Below are positions 1 through 5,132 of a DNA stretch of 5,132 nt, piece by piece (the first letter of the stretch is position 1; every line of letters starts with the position of its first letter). Both the position numbers and the translations under genes were made by a program. Origin of the DNA: Amnimonas aquatica (GTDB lineage Bacteria; Pseudomonadota; Gammaproteobacteria; Pseudomonadales; Moraxellaceae); NCBI RefSeq assembly GCF_002943415.1, contig NZ_PTQZ01000136.1, forward strand, positions 1-5,132. The letters run 5' to 3'. The notes under the pieces are model-generated. The model saw only the letters and a list, made by a program, of their open reading frames with translations, did no database searches and was not told the DNA's origin.

Positions 1-351
1 GGTCGCGGCGTCGAAAGGCGCTTGCGCCGGCAGTGTGTCCAGGTAACCCTCATGGCAGTGGCAGCGATCCCCGAAACCGCCTTGTGCGGCCTTGTCGCGG
101 AAGATGTCGAGCATGGCGCCGGAGGGCTCGACGGCGGTGAAGGTCCAGCGCGGATAGCGCCGGGCGAGGTACCCGATCTCGTCCCCGGTGCCGGCGCCGA
201 CGCAGAGGATGCGGGCATCGGCGGGCAGTCCGGTGAACACGGCCTCGAGCAGGAAGTGCAGGGCATGGCGGATGGGCGCGGTCTTCGCCCAGCGCTCGTC
301 ATAGCCTGCGGCCTGCTGGTCGAACACGGCCTTGATCTGATCATTGTTCAT
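1..351 (-). CDS. Class I SAM-dependent methyltransferase, N-terminal part (runs off left edge)
   Basis: Only the first 117 codons are in the window; the frame is still open at base 1. The protein begins MNNDQIKAVFDQQAAGYDER, a start common in small UbiE/BioC-like methyltransferases (helix, then an AxxYD element). Motif I, the SAM-binding glycine loop, is at residues 49-56 (LCVGAGTG). The acidic end of strand beta-2 is at 74-77 (VEPS), where the Glu would bind the SAM ribose. Both show a Rossmann methyltransferase fold; the substrate cannot be told because the C-terminal half is missing. The ATG at 351 is preceded by GGAG with a 9-base spacer, a good ribosome binding site. It lies 16 bases after the transporter stop, so the two are probably cotranscribed. 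The fold is secure; a link between the enzyme's substrate and the transporter is only inference. Confidence 0.85.
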   Translation of the reverse strand, partial: MNNDQIKAVFDQQAAGYDERWAKTAPIRHALHFLLEAVFTGLPADARILCVGAGTGDEIGYLARRYPRWTFTAVEPSGAMLDIFRDKAAQGGFGDRCHCHEGYLDTLPAQAPFDAAT

Positions 352-367
352 GGCTTGCTGCTCCGCT

Positions 368-1648
368 TCATGGCCGGTCATCGCCTTTCATCATGCCCGC
401 CGACACCAGCGCCACCGCCGTCAGCCCGAGCAGGTACATCACCACATAGTCAGGTTCGCCACCGCCTTTCGCCAGCAGCGCGGTGGCTATCATGGGCGCG
501 AGGCCGCCGCCGAGCACGCCGGCGACCTGCACGCCCAGCGAGATGCCGCTGTACCTGACCTCGGCGGGAAACTGGCGTGCGAACAGCAGCGACTCCGGCG
601 CGTACATGAGCGGGAACACCACGCCCAGCGCGATCACCAGCGCCCACCAGGCCAGGGTCAGGTCGCGGCTGCCGAGCAGTGCGAAGAACGGCCAGACATA
701 GAGCGCCAGCAGCACCAGCCCGGCGAGATAGAGGCGCTTCTGGCCGACACGGTCGGACAGCCAGCCGGCCAGCGGCATGGTCAGCAGCGACAGGGTGGCA
801 CCGGCGGTGATGGCGGAGAGTATCTCCGCACGCGGCAGCGCGAGCTGGCCGGTGGCGTAGGCCAGCGCGAAGGTGGCGGAAAGATAGAACCAGGCGTTCT
901 CGGCCATGCGTGCGCCAATGATGCTGAGCACGCCGCGCCGGTGGTCGCGCAGCACGGCCGTCAGCGGTGCCTTCACCGGCTCGCGCTCGGCCTGCAGGCG
1001 GGCGAATTCGGGCGACTCCGGCACGCGCGCGCGGATCAGCCAGCCCACGCCGAGCAGCACGATGCTGGCGATGAAAGGCAGGCGCCAGCCCCAGCTCAGC
1101 AGATCATCTTCCGGCAGCTGCGACACCGCCGCCATGGCCAGCGACGACAGCACCAGTCCGGCACCGACGCCGGTCTGCGGCAGGCTGCCGTAGAAGCCGC
1201 GCCGGCCCTCGGGGGCGTGCTCCACCGCCATGAGCACGGCGCCGCCCCACTCACCGCCGACCGCCACGCCCTGCAGGAAGCGCAGCAGCGCCAGCAGGGC
1301 GGCGGCCCAGTAGCCGATCTGCTCGTAGGTGGGCAACAGGCCGATGGCGATGGTGGGCACGCCCATGAGCAGCAGGGTGAGGATGAGCATGGCCTTGCGC
1401 CCGACGCGGTCGCCGAAGTGTCCGAAGATCACGCCGCCCAGCGGCCGGCCGATGAAACCCACGGCATAGGTGGCGAAGGCCGCGAAGAGGCCGCTGAGCG
1501 GGTCCATCTCGGGAAAGAAGAGCTTGTTGAACACCAGCGCGGCGGCGGTGCCGTAGAGGAAGAAGTCGTACCACTCGATGGTGGTGCCGGCCAGGCTGGC
1601 GAGGCCGGCGATGCGGTGGTGGCCGCGGCGAGGCGTTGTTGTTGTCAT
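368..1648 (-). CDS. MFS transporter, metabolite:H+ symporter (MHS) type
   Basis: A 426-residue inner-membrane protein with about 12 hydrophobic segments, normal length for the family that includes ShiA, KgtP, ProP and YhjE. Early in TM1 is TTIEWYDFFLYG (22-33), typical of MHS members. The MFS loop 2-3 signature is at 64-87 (GFIGRPLGG, then GHFGDRVGRK). The second signature, RFLQGVAVGGEWGGA, is at 123-137, and PESPEF lies after TM6 (210-215). The second-half counterpart GWLSDRVGQKR is at 295-305. By family knowledge it would import an organic acid, amino acid or similar solute with protons; the substrate cannot be read from sequence. A GTG at 1684 would add 12 residues, but I prefer ATG 1648 because the next residues lead directly into the family's N-terminus and the extra codons lie in a repeated element (1654-1680). 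No strong Shine-Dalgarno is seen before ATG 1648. Confidence 0.93.
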   Translation of the reverse strand: MTTTTPRRGHHRIAGLASLAGTTIEWYDFFLYGTAAALVFNKLFFPEMDPLSGLFAAFATYAVGFIGRPLGGVIFGHFGDRVGRKAMLILTLLLMGVPTIAIGLLPTYEQIGYWAAALLALLRFLQGVAVGGEWGGAVLMAVEHAPEGRRGFYGSLPQTGVGAGLVLSSLAMAAVSQLPEDDLLSWGWRLPFIASIVLLGVGWLIRARVPESPEFARLQAEREPVKAPLTAVLRDHRRGVLSIIGARMAENAWFYLSATFALAYATGQLALPRAEILSAITAGATLSLLTMPLAGWLSDRVGQKRLYLAGLVLLALYVWPFFALLGSRDLTLAWWALVIALGVVFPLMYAPESLLFARQFPAEVRYSGISLGVQVAGVLGGGLAPMIATALLAKGGGEPDYVVMYLLGLTAVALVSAGMMKGDDRP

Positions 1649-1653
1649 GAGGT

Positions 1654-1680
1654 CTGCCCGTTGAACCTGCCCGGACGCTA
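1654..1680. repeat. 27-bp direct repeat, copy 1 (upstream of MFS gene)
   Basis: This stretch matches bases 2146-2172 in the same orientation at 25 of 27 positions; the differences are at 1661 (T against C) and 1671 (C against G). The shared core reads TGAACCTGCC, and both copies end GGACGCTA. This copy also holds CTGCCCG twice, 13 bases apart (1654 and 1667). It ends 5 bases before the transporter ATG on the minus strand. It could be an operator, part of a duplicated upstream region, or a dispersed repeat; nothing in the window decides between these. Confidence 0.85.
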
Positions 1681-1684
1681 GCAC

Positions 1685-1747
1685 GGCTGCACCGGCGCTG
1701 TCAGGCGTGGCGGGGGCGCGCTGGCGCCGGCAATGACCGATGCAGTT
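1685..1747. other. Intergenic segment with GC-rich inverted repeats, no clear terminator
   Basis: This lies between the stop of the small secreted gene and the upstream region of the transporter. It contains a 5-bp stem with a 4-base loop (1715-1719 with 1724-1728) and a competing 7-bp pairing (1692-1698 with 1724-1730). Neither is followed by a T-run on the minus strand, so I do not call an intrinsic terminator. The hairpins might attenuate or protect the 3' end of the small transcript, but in such GC-rich DNA they may be chance. Confidence 0.3.
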
Positions 1748-2086
1748 TCACTCGCCCTGTACGGAGGCTGCCGGGGCGTCGTGATCCGCTGCTCTGGCTG
1801 CCGCCCGGGCTGTGGCATGGGCGGCGGCACGGACCTCCCGGTCCCGGTCGCGGATGAACGGTGCCAGCAGATGCTCGCGGCAGGCCGCGAAGGCACGCTC
1901 CGATTCCGCCTGGCAGGCTTCGGTGCCGCCCTGGTCCTGCATGCAGTGCTCGGACACCCGGTCGGCGGCTTTCCTGCAGGGGGCCAGGTCGACACCGCTG
2001 GGCGAGGCGAAGGTGCCGGCGGATGCCAGCAGCAGGGCGGCACCGGCGAGGCACAGGGCGGGGCGTGTGATACGGGGTCTGGGCAT
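1748..2086 (-). CDS. Small exported protein with paired CX10C cysteines, function unknown
   Basis: A 112-residue hypothetical protein that I cannot assign to a named family. Residues 1-28 form a signal peptide: basic n-region MPRPRITR, hydrophobic core around ALCLAGAALLLASAG, and probable cleavage near TFA/SP. The mature part has exactly four cysteines, at 37, 48, 58 and 69, forming two CX10C pairs separated by 9 residues. Between them the sequence is polar and apparently helical, which suggests a disulfide-stapled helical hairpin in the periplasm (inference). The C-terminus (80-112) is Arg/Ala-rich and low in complexity. ATG 2086 is preceded by GGAAG at a workable distance. This frame was chosen over overlapping minus-strand frames because only it gives a coherent signal peptide and regular cysteine spacing. 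The gene is divergent from pyrE and is bracketed by the two 27-bp repeats. Confidence 0.72.
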   Translation of the reverse strand: MPRPRITRPALCLAGAALLLASAGTFASPSGVDLAPCRKAADRVSEHCMQDQGGTEACQAESERAFAACREHLLAPFIRDRDREVRAAAHATARAAARAADHDAPAASVQGE

Positions 2087-2232
2087 GTCGCGGGCTTCCG
2101 GCGCTTTCCTGAATTCCGGGCGCCGCTGTCGTCATTGTTATCAGGCTGCCCGCTGAACCTGCCGGGACGCTATCATGGGCGCCTCGGATTTGTCAGTTGT
2201 CCCACTACACAGCTTCTTTGCACAGGTTCTTC
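2087..2232. promoter_or_regulatory. Divergent intergenic region between small secreted gene and pyrE
   Basis: These 146 bases must carry the start signals for the small minus-strand gene and probably for pyrE. On the plus strand TATCAT (2171-2176) matches the sigma-70 -10 consensus at 5 of 6 positions. The best -35 partner, CTGCCC at 2146-2151, is weak and 19 bases away. On the minus strand a GATAAC element (2143-2138) is a possible -10 without a good -35. Repeat copy 2 overlaps the putative pyrE promoter. There is no rph gene upstream and no U-rich attenuator hairpin, so the enteric attenuation mode of pyrE control is not seen here. Confidence 0.4.
2146..2172. repeat. 27-bp direct repeat, copy 2 (upstream of pyrE)
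   Basis: This is the partner of 1654-1680, 492 bases away in the same orientation, with 25 of 27 bases identical. Similarity continues weakly to the right (TATCAT here, TAGCAC after copy 1). It sits about 60 bases before both the pyrE start and the divergent small gene's start. A regulatory site shared by neighbouring genes is one reading; the footprint of a duplication or insertion around the small gene is another. Confidence 0.85.
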
Positions 2233-2880
2233 ATGCGCGACTATCAACGCGAGTTCATCGAGTTCGCCCTGGCCCAGGGCGTGCTGCGCTTCGGCAGCTT
2301 CACCCTGAAGTCCGGCCGCCAGTCCCCGTATTTCTTCAATGCCGGCCTGTTCAACACCGGTCGCCGTCTGGCCGCGCTCGGGCGCTTCTATGCCGCCGCC
2401 ATCGAGGACAGCGGCATCGCCGCCGATGTGCTGTTCGGGCCGGCCTACAAGGGCATTCCCATCGCCTCCGCGACCGCCGTGCAGCTGGCCGAGCATCATG
2501 ACCGCGACCTGCCCTGGTGCTTCAACCGCAAGGAGGCCAAGGACCACGGCGAGGGCGGCCTGATCGTGGGTTCGCCGCTGGCCGGGCGCGTGCTCATCAT
2601 CGATGACGTGATCACCGCCGGCACCGCCATCCGCGAGGTCATGACCCTGGTCGAGGCCGCGCAGGCTCAGGCCGTCGGCGTGGTGGTCGCGGTCGACCGC
2701 CAGGAGCGCGGCAAGGGCGAGCTGTCGGCCATCCAGGAGGTCGTGCGCGATTTCGGCATTCCGGTGGTGAGCATCATCAGGCTCGGGCAGATCATCAGCT
2801 ACCTGGAAGAGACCGGCCTGCACGCCGAGCACCTGGATGCGGTGCGCCGCTACCGCGACGAGTTCGGTGTCGCCGACTGA
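2233..2880 (+). CDS. pyrE: Orotate phosphoribosyltransferase
   Basis: This cytoplasmic enzyme joins orotate to PRPP to give orotidine 5'-monophosphate and pyrophosphate, the fifth step of de novo UMP synthesis; it works as a dimer. The 215 residues match E. coli PyrE (213) closely along the whole length. Visible landmarks are TLKSGR with the active-site Lys (24-29), [13 protein letters not shown] (31-43), GPAYKGIP (69-76), the flexible catalytic loop [11 protein letters not shown] (99-109), and the PRPP-binding motif [13 protein letters not shown] (120-132). ATG 2233 is chosen because [13 protein letters not shown] aligns with the E. coli start and AGG lies 6 bases upstream; a TTG at 2197 in frame would add 12 unneeded residues. 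A 55-base gap separates it from gshB, with no convincing terminator, so readthrough is possible. Confidence 0.98.
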   Translation: MRDYQREFIEFALAQGVLRFGSFTLKSGRQSPYFFNAGLFNTGRRLAALGRFYAAAIEDSGIAADVLFGPAYKGIPIASATAVQLAEHHDRDLPWCFNRKEAKDHGEGGLIVGSPLAGRVLIIDDVITAGTAIREVMTLVEAAQAQAVGVVVAVDRQERGKGELSAIQEVVRDFGIPVVSIIRLGQIISYLEETGLHAEHLDAVRRYRDEFGVAD

Positions 2881-2900
2881 GGCCCGGCCCGGCAGGGCAG

Positions 2901-2923
2901 GGACCTGTGACCAGGACCTTTGA
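2901..2923 (+). repeat. Near-tandem 10-bp repeat upstream of gshB
   Basis: GGACCTGTGA (2901-2910) and GGACCTTTGA (2914-2923) differ at one base and are spaced 13 bases start to start, between pyrE and gshB. The same segment can fold into a short imperfect hairpin (2901-2918, 4 bp plus 2 bp around a mismatch), but no T-run follows. It ends just before the gshB ribosome binding site. It may be a small operator or chance. Confidence 0.4.
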
Positions 2924-2924
2924 G

Positions 2925-2929
2925 AGGGG
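2925..2929 (+). promoter_or_regulatory. Ribosome binding site of gshB
   Basis: AGGGG lies 6 bases before the ATG at 2936 and is the strongest Shine-Dalgarno-like site in the window. It fixes the gshB start and suggests efficient independent translation of gshB. Confidence 0.7.
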
Positions 2930-2935
2930 AACGCA

Positions 2936-3907
2936 ATGCACATTGCCGTGGTGATGGATCCGATCGCATCGGTGAACTACAAGAAGGACTCGACGCTGGC
3001 CATGCTGTGGGCGGCCGCGAAGCGCGGGCACACGCTGTGGTATCTGGAGCCCGGCGACCTGTCGCTGCGCGACGGCCGCGTGCATGGCCGGCTGGCGCCG
3101 CTGCAGGTGTTCGAGGATCCGGCGAAGTGGTTCGAGCTGGGCGAGGCCGTGGTGCGTCCGCTGGCCGAGGTCGATGCCATTCTCATGCGCAAGGACCCGC
3201 CCTTTGACATGAACTTCATCTACGCCACCTACCTGCTGGAGCGTGCCGAGGATGAAGGCGTGCTGGTGGTGAACAAGCCGCAGTCGCTGCGTGACTGCAA
3301 CGAGAAGCTGTTCGCCACCGCCTTCGCCGACTGCATGGTGCCGACCGTGGTCAGCTCTCGCGCCGATGAGCTGCGCGCGTTCATCGCCGAGCAGCAGGAC
3401 GTGATCGTGAAGCCGCTGGACGGCATGGGCGGCATGGGCATCTTCCGTCTCGCCGCCGGCGGGCCGAACATCGGCGCCACGCTGGAAGTGCTGACCGCCA
3501 ACGGCACGCAGCCGATCATGGCGCAGCGCTACATTCCCGAAATCAGGGATGGCGACAAGCGCGTGTTGATGATCGACGGCGAGCCGGTGCCCTATGTGCT
3601 GGCGCGCATTCCGCAGGGCGACGAGATCCGCGGCAACCTGGCCGCAGGCGGTCGCGGCGAGGCACGGCCGATCAACGACGACGAGCGCCGCATCGCCGCG
3701 CGCGTGGGCCCGGAGCTGAAGAAGCGCGGGCTGATCTTCGTCGGGCTGGATGTCATCGGCTCGTACCTGACCGAGGTCAACGTCACCAGCCCGACCTGCA
3801 TCCGCGAGATCGACCGCGAGTTCGACTATGGCATCGCCGACCGGTTGATCGAGGTCATCGAGCAGCGCCACAAGCAGCAGCACGCGCTGCGGGGCTGCGC
3901 CCTGTGA
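2936..3907 (+). CDS. gshB: Glutathione synthetase
   Basis: This cytoplasmic ATP-grasp ligase joins gamma-glutamylcysteine and glycine to form glutathione, with ATP hydrolysed to ADP; the family works as a tetramer. Its 323 residues compare with 316 in E. coli. The N-terminal domain begins with IAVVMDPIASVNYKKDS (3-19). MRKDPPFD (84-91) and NKPQSLRDCNEKLF (113-126) are family hallmarks. The ATP-grasp part has VKPLDGMGGMGIF (158-170), KRVLMIDGEPVPY (208-220), the flexible loop near IPQGDEIRGNLAAGGRGE (225-242), and EVNVTSPTCIREI (280-292) with the metal-binding Glu and Asn. All expected key segments are present. The C-terminus runs about 7 residues past E. coli's and ends inside the next gene: its TGA overlaps the downstream GTG start by 4 bases, which points to translational coupling. 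Confidence 0.98.
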   Translation: MHIAVVMDPIASVNYKKDSTLAMLWAAAKRGHTLWYLEPGDLSLRDGRVHGRLAPLQVFEDPAKWFELGEAVVRPLAEVDAILMRKDPPFDMNFIYATYLLERAEDEGVLVVNKPQSLRDCNEKLFATAFADCMVPTVVSSRADELRAFIAEQQDVIVKPLDGMGGMGIFRLAAGGPNIGATLEVLTANGTQPIMAQRYIPEIRDGDKRVLMIDGEPVPYVLARIPQGDEIRGNLAAGGRGEARPINDDERRIAARVGPELKKRGLIFVGLDVIGSYLTEVNVTSPTCIREIDREFDYGIADRLIEVIEQRHKQQHALRGCAL

Positions 3908-4713
3908 GTCAGGCGGCGCCGCTGGACGAGGCCGCGCCGGCTCTGTCGCTCGCGGCGGCCGGGGCCGATGGCCTGCCGGTCTGGCCGGCGCATGCCCCGT
4001 TGCGCCGACCGCCCGCCGATGCCGACACCGTCACCCTGCTGGCGCGGGCGCTGGGCGCGCGCATCAGGCCGCACCTGACGGCGGCGCGCATCGCGCCGGC
4101 GACACTGCCCGGCTGCGACGGCCTGCGCCTGTTCCTGCTCAACGACGATTTCCCGCACGATGCCCTCAGCCCGGACGAGATGAACTGGGCGCTGAACGAG
4201 CCCTCGTACTGGATGTTCTGCTGGGCCTCCGGCCTTGCCCAGGCGCGCCAGATCCTGGCGCAGCCGGAACTGGTGCGCGGCCGCACGGTGCTGGACTTCG
4301 GCACCGGCTCCGGCGTGGTCGCGATCGCCGCCGCGCTCGCCGGCGCCGCGCACGTGGTGGCCTGCGACATCGACCCGGTATCGCTGGAGTCCACCGCTGC
4401 CAATGCCGTGCTCAACGGCGTGCATCTCGACCTCTCCGGCGACTTCTTCGACCTGGACGAGCGCTTCGATGTGCTGTTCGCCGCCGATGTGCTCTACGAC
4501 CCGGCCAACCGCGGCCTGCTGCCGGCCTTCCTGGATCGTGCCGATCAGGTCTGGCTGGCCGATTCACGCGTCAAGGGGCTGACCGCGCCCGACTACGCCA
4601 AGACCGACACCGTGCTGTCGGAAACGCGTCCGGACCTGAACGAGTTCGACGAGTTCCGCCACGTCAATATCTACCATGGCCAGCGCTCCGGCATCTCCGG
4701 TCACGCCTGCTGA
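3904..4713 (+). CDS. Seven-beta-strand protein methyltransferase, METTL20/NNT1-like (COG3897 type)
   Basis: A 269-residue SAM-dependent methyltransferase. Ahead of the SAM domain is YWMFCWASGLAQARQIL (102-118), which resembles the PPYWxxxWxGGxALxRYL segment of the ETF-beta lysine methyltransferase METTL20 and the NNT1/EFM7 group. Motif I is VLDFGTGSGVVAIAAA (129-144), the acidic strand-2 end is CDIDP (154-158), and NAVLNG (167-172) follows. The post-II motif is DVLY (195-198), fitting the D/E-X-X-Y/F signature of this lysine methyltransferase group. The family points to protein methylation; electron-transfer flavoprotein beta or a ribosomal or elongation factor are candidate substrates, by inference only. 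It starts with GTG at 3904 inside the gshB stop and its end overlaps the TonB-like gene by 38 bases, so the three are probably one transcript. The first 40 residues are Ala/Pro-rich and may be poorly ordered. Confidence 0.87.
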   Translation: MSQAAPLDEAAPALSLAAAGADGLPVWPAHAPLRRPPADADTVTLLARALGARIRPHLTAARIAPATLPGCDGLRLFLLNDDFPHDALSPDEMNWALNEPSYWMFCWASGLAQARQILAQPELVRGRTVLDFGTGSGVVAIAAALAGAAHVVACDIDPVSLESTAANAVLNGVHLDLSGDFFDLDERFDVLFAADVLYDPANRGLLPAFLDRADQVWLADSRVKGLTAPDYAKTDTVLSETRPDLNEFDEFRHVNIYHGQRSGISGHAC

Positions 4714-5132
4714 CCGCCTAGGCTTCACCGTGGTGGTGGCGCTGCTGCTGCATGCGCTGCTGCTGTTCGGCATCCGTTTCCTGCCGGTGCCGGAAACCAG
4801 CGCGCCGCTGCTGGAGGTGACGCTGGTGCCGGCGACCAGCCCGCAGGCGCCGGCGCAGGCCGACTTCCTGGCGCAGGCGAACCAGCAGGGCAGCGGCAGC
4901 GAGGCCGAGGCGCGACTGCTCAGCACGCCCGAGCGCAGCCCGCTGCCCGGCGACAGGCCGGTGGCGCGGCCGGCGGCGCCGGCACCGCGTCCCGAGGCGG
5001 CCGAGGCCGCGCCGGCGCAGGTGGTGGCCAAGGCCGCACCCGAGCGCGTGCGGCCGGCGGAGCCGGTGCCACGCCCGCTGCCGGCGTCGCCGGCAGTACC
5101 CCTCACCGAGCCCGATGTCGATGACGAGATCG
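4676..5132 (+). CDS. TonB-family energy-transducing protein, N-terminal part (runs off right edge)
   Basis: The first 152 codons are visible. The start MASAPASPVTPADRLGF leads into one membrane segment (about 17-36, FTVVVALLLHALLLFG and onward), making an N-in, C-periplasm anchor. A His sits within it at residue 26, as in TonB, but the Ser four residues earlier in E. coli TonB is Ala22 here. PLLEVTLVP (44-52) follows, the usual TonB/TolA-like strand after the membrane, then ADFLAQANQQGSGSEAE (63-79), resembling members next to gshB in other gammaproteobacteria. From about 85 on it is a Pro/Ala/Arg/Glu-rich spacer expected to cross the periplasm. The C-terminal TonB domain lies outside the window, so whether it serves outer-membrane transport or another task is open. 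ATG 4676 lies inside the methyltransferase gene in another frame, without a strong ribosome binding site. Confidence 0.85.
   Translation, partial: MASAPASPVTPADRLGFTVVVALLLHALLLFGIRFLPVPETSAPLLEVTLVPATSPQAPAQADFLAQANQQGSGSEAEARLLSTPERSPLPGDRPVARPAAPAPRPEAAEAAPAQVVAKAAPERVRPAEPVPRPLPASPAVPLTEPDVDDEI

Noticed and set aside
1654..1680. tRNA-like or attachment-site reading of the repeat (GGTTCAA on the minus strand resembles a T-loop)
   Set aside because: The bases flanking it do not pair to make a T-stem, no acceptor stem or anticodon arm is present, and there is no integrase in the window.
344..1681. A 445-codon open frame on the plus strand opposite the transporter gene
   Set aside because: It is the antisense of a clear MFS gene. 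The product is rich in His, Gln, Arg and Ala with no domain or membrane pattern, as expected from high-GC third positions.
2197..2235. TTG at 2197 as the pyrE start
   Set aside because: It adds 12 residues not found in E. coli PyrE, and ATG 2233 has AGG at a correct spacing.
1733..2308. A 191-codon plus-strand frame covering the small secreted gene and running into pyrE
   Set aside because: It overlaps the start of pyrE in a different frame and has no coherent domain; the minus-strand frame gives a signal peptide and patterned cysteines.
2901..2920. Intrinsic terminator after pyrE
   Set aside because: The hairpin is short and mismatched, and only three T's follow before a G-rich ribosome binding site.
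2173..2943. A 256-codon minus-strand frame opposite pyrE
   Set aside because: It mirrors the pyrE codons and has no recognisable domain, while pyrE matches its family along the full length.
2795..3883. A 362-codon minus-strand frame opposite gshB
   Set aside because: gshB is unmistakable on the other strand; this frame gives a His/Asp/Ala/Val-rich sequence with no recognisable motif.
3826..4425. Minus-strand frames of 199 and 168 codons opposite the second methyltransferase
   Set aside because: These are antisense shadows, low in complexity, with no motif; the plus-strand methyltransferase motifs are intact.
4564..5106. A 180-codon minus-strand frame opposite the TonB-like gene
   Set aside because: The Ala/Gly/Ser/Arg-rich sequence is the complement of a Pro/Ala-rich TonB spacer; the plus strand has a plausible membrane anchor and start.

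Overview
The window reads as ordinary chromosome of a high-GC gammaproteobacterium. The evidence is an E. coli-like orotate phosphoribosyltransferase (PyrE), an E. coli-like glutathione synthetase (GshB), and a TonB-family gene just downstream of gshB, an arrangement known from pseudomonads and related groups. Strong G/C preference at third codon positions in every real gene explains the many long shadow frames. I cannot assign a genus; a Chromatiales-, Nevskiales- or Xanthomonadales-like lineage is a guess.

The left part (1-2086) is read on the minus strand. In transcription order it holds a small exported cysteine-patterned protein (2086-1748), an MHS-type major facilitator transporter (1648-368), and the 5' part of a class I SAM-dependent methyltransferase that runs off the left edge (351-1). 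The transporter and methyltransferase are only 16 bases apart and are probably cotranscribed. The small gene is separated from the transporter by 99 bases. It is bracketed by two copies of a 27-base direct repeat (25/27 identical), one just upstream of the transporter start and one in the divergent intergenic region at 2087-2232.

The right part (2233-5132) is read on the plus strand: pyrE (pyrimidine biosynthesis), gshB (glutathione biosynthesis), a seven-beta-strand methyltransferase of the METTL20/NNT1 type that overlaps gshB by 4 bases, and the N-terminal part of a TonB-family protein that overlaps the methyltransferase by 38 bases. The last three look like a tightly coupled operon. In the P. 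aeruginosa locus as I remember it, gshB is followed directly by the tonB-like gene, then algH/yqgE, yqgF and pyr genes, so the methyltransferase here looks like an extra member of a conserved block.

I see no CRISPR array, rRNA, tRNA, transposase or phage gene. No clearly new system is evident. The items most worth a second look are the direct repeats around the small secreted gene, the paired CX10C pattern of that protein, and the methyltransferase between gshB and tonB.
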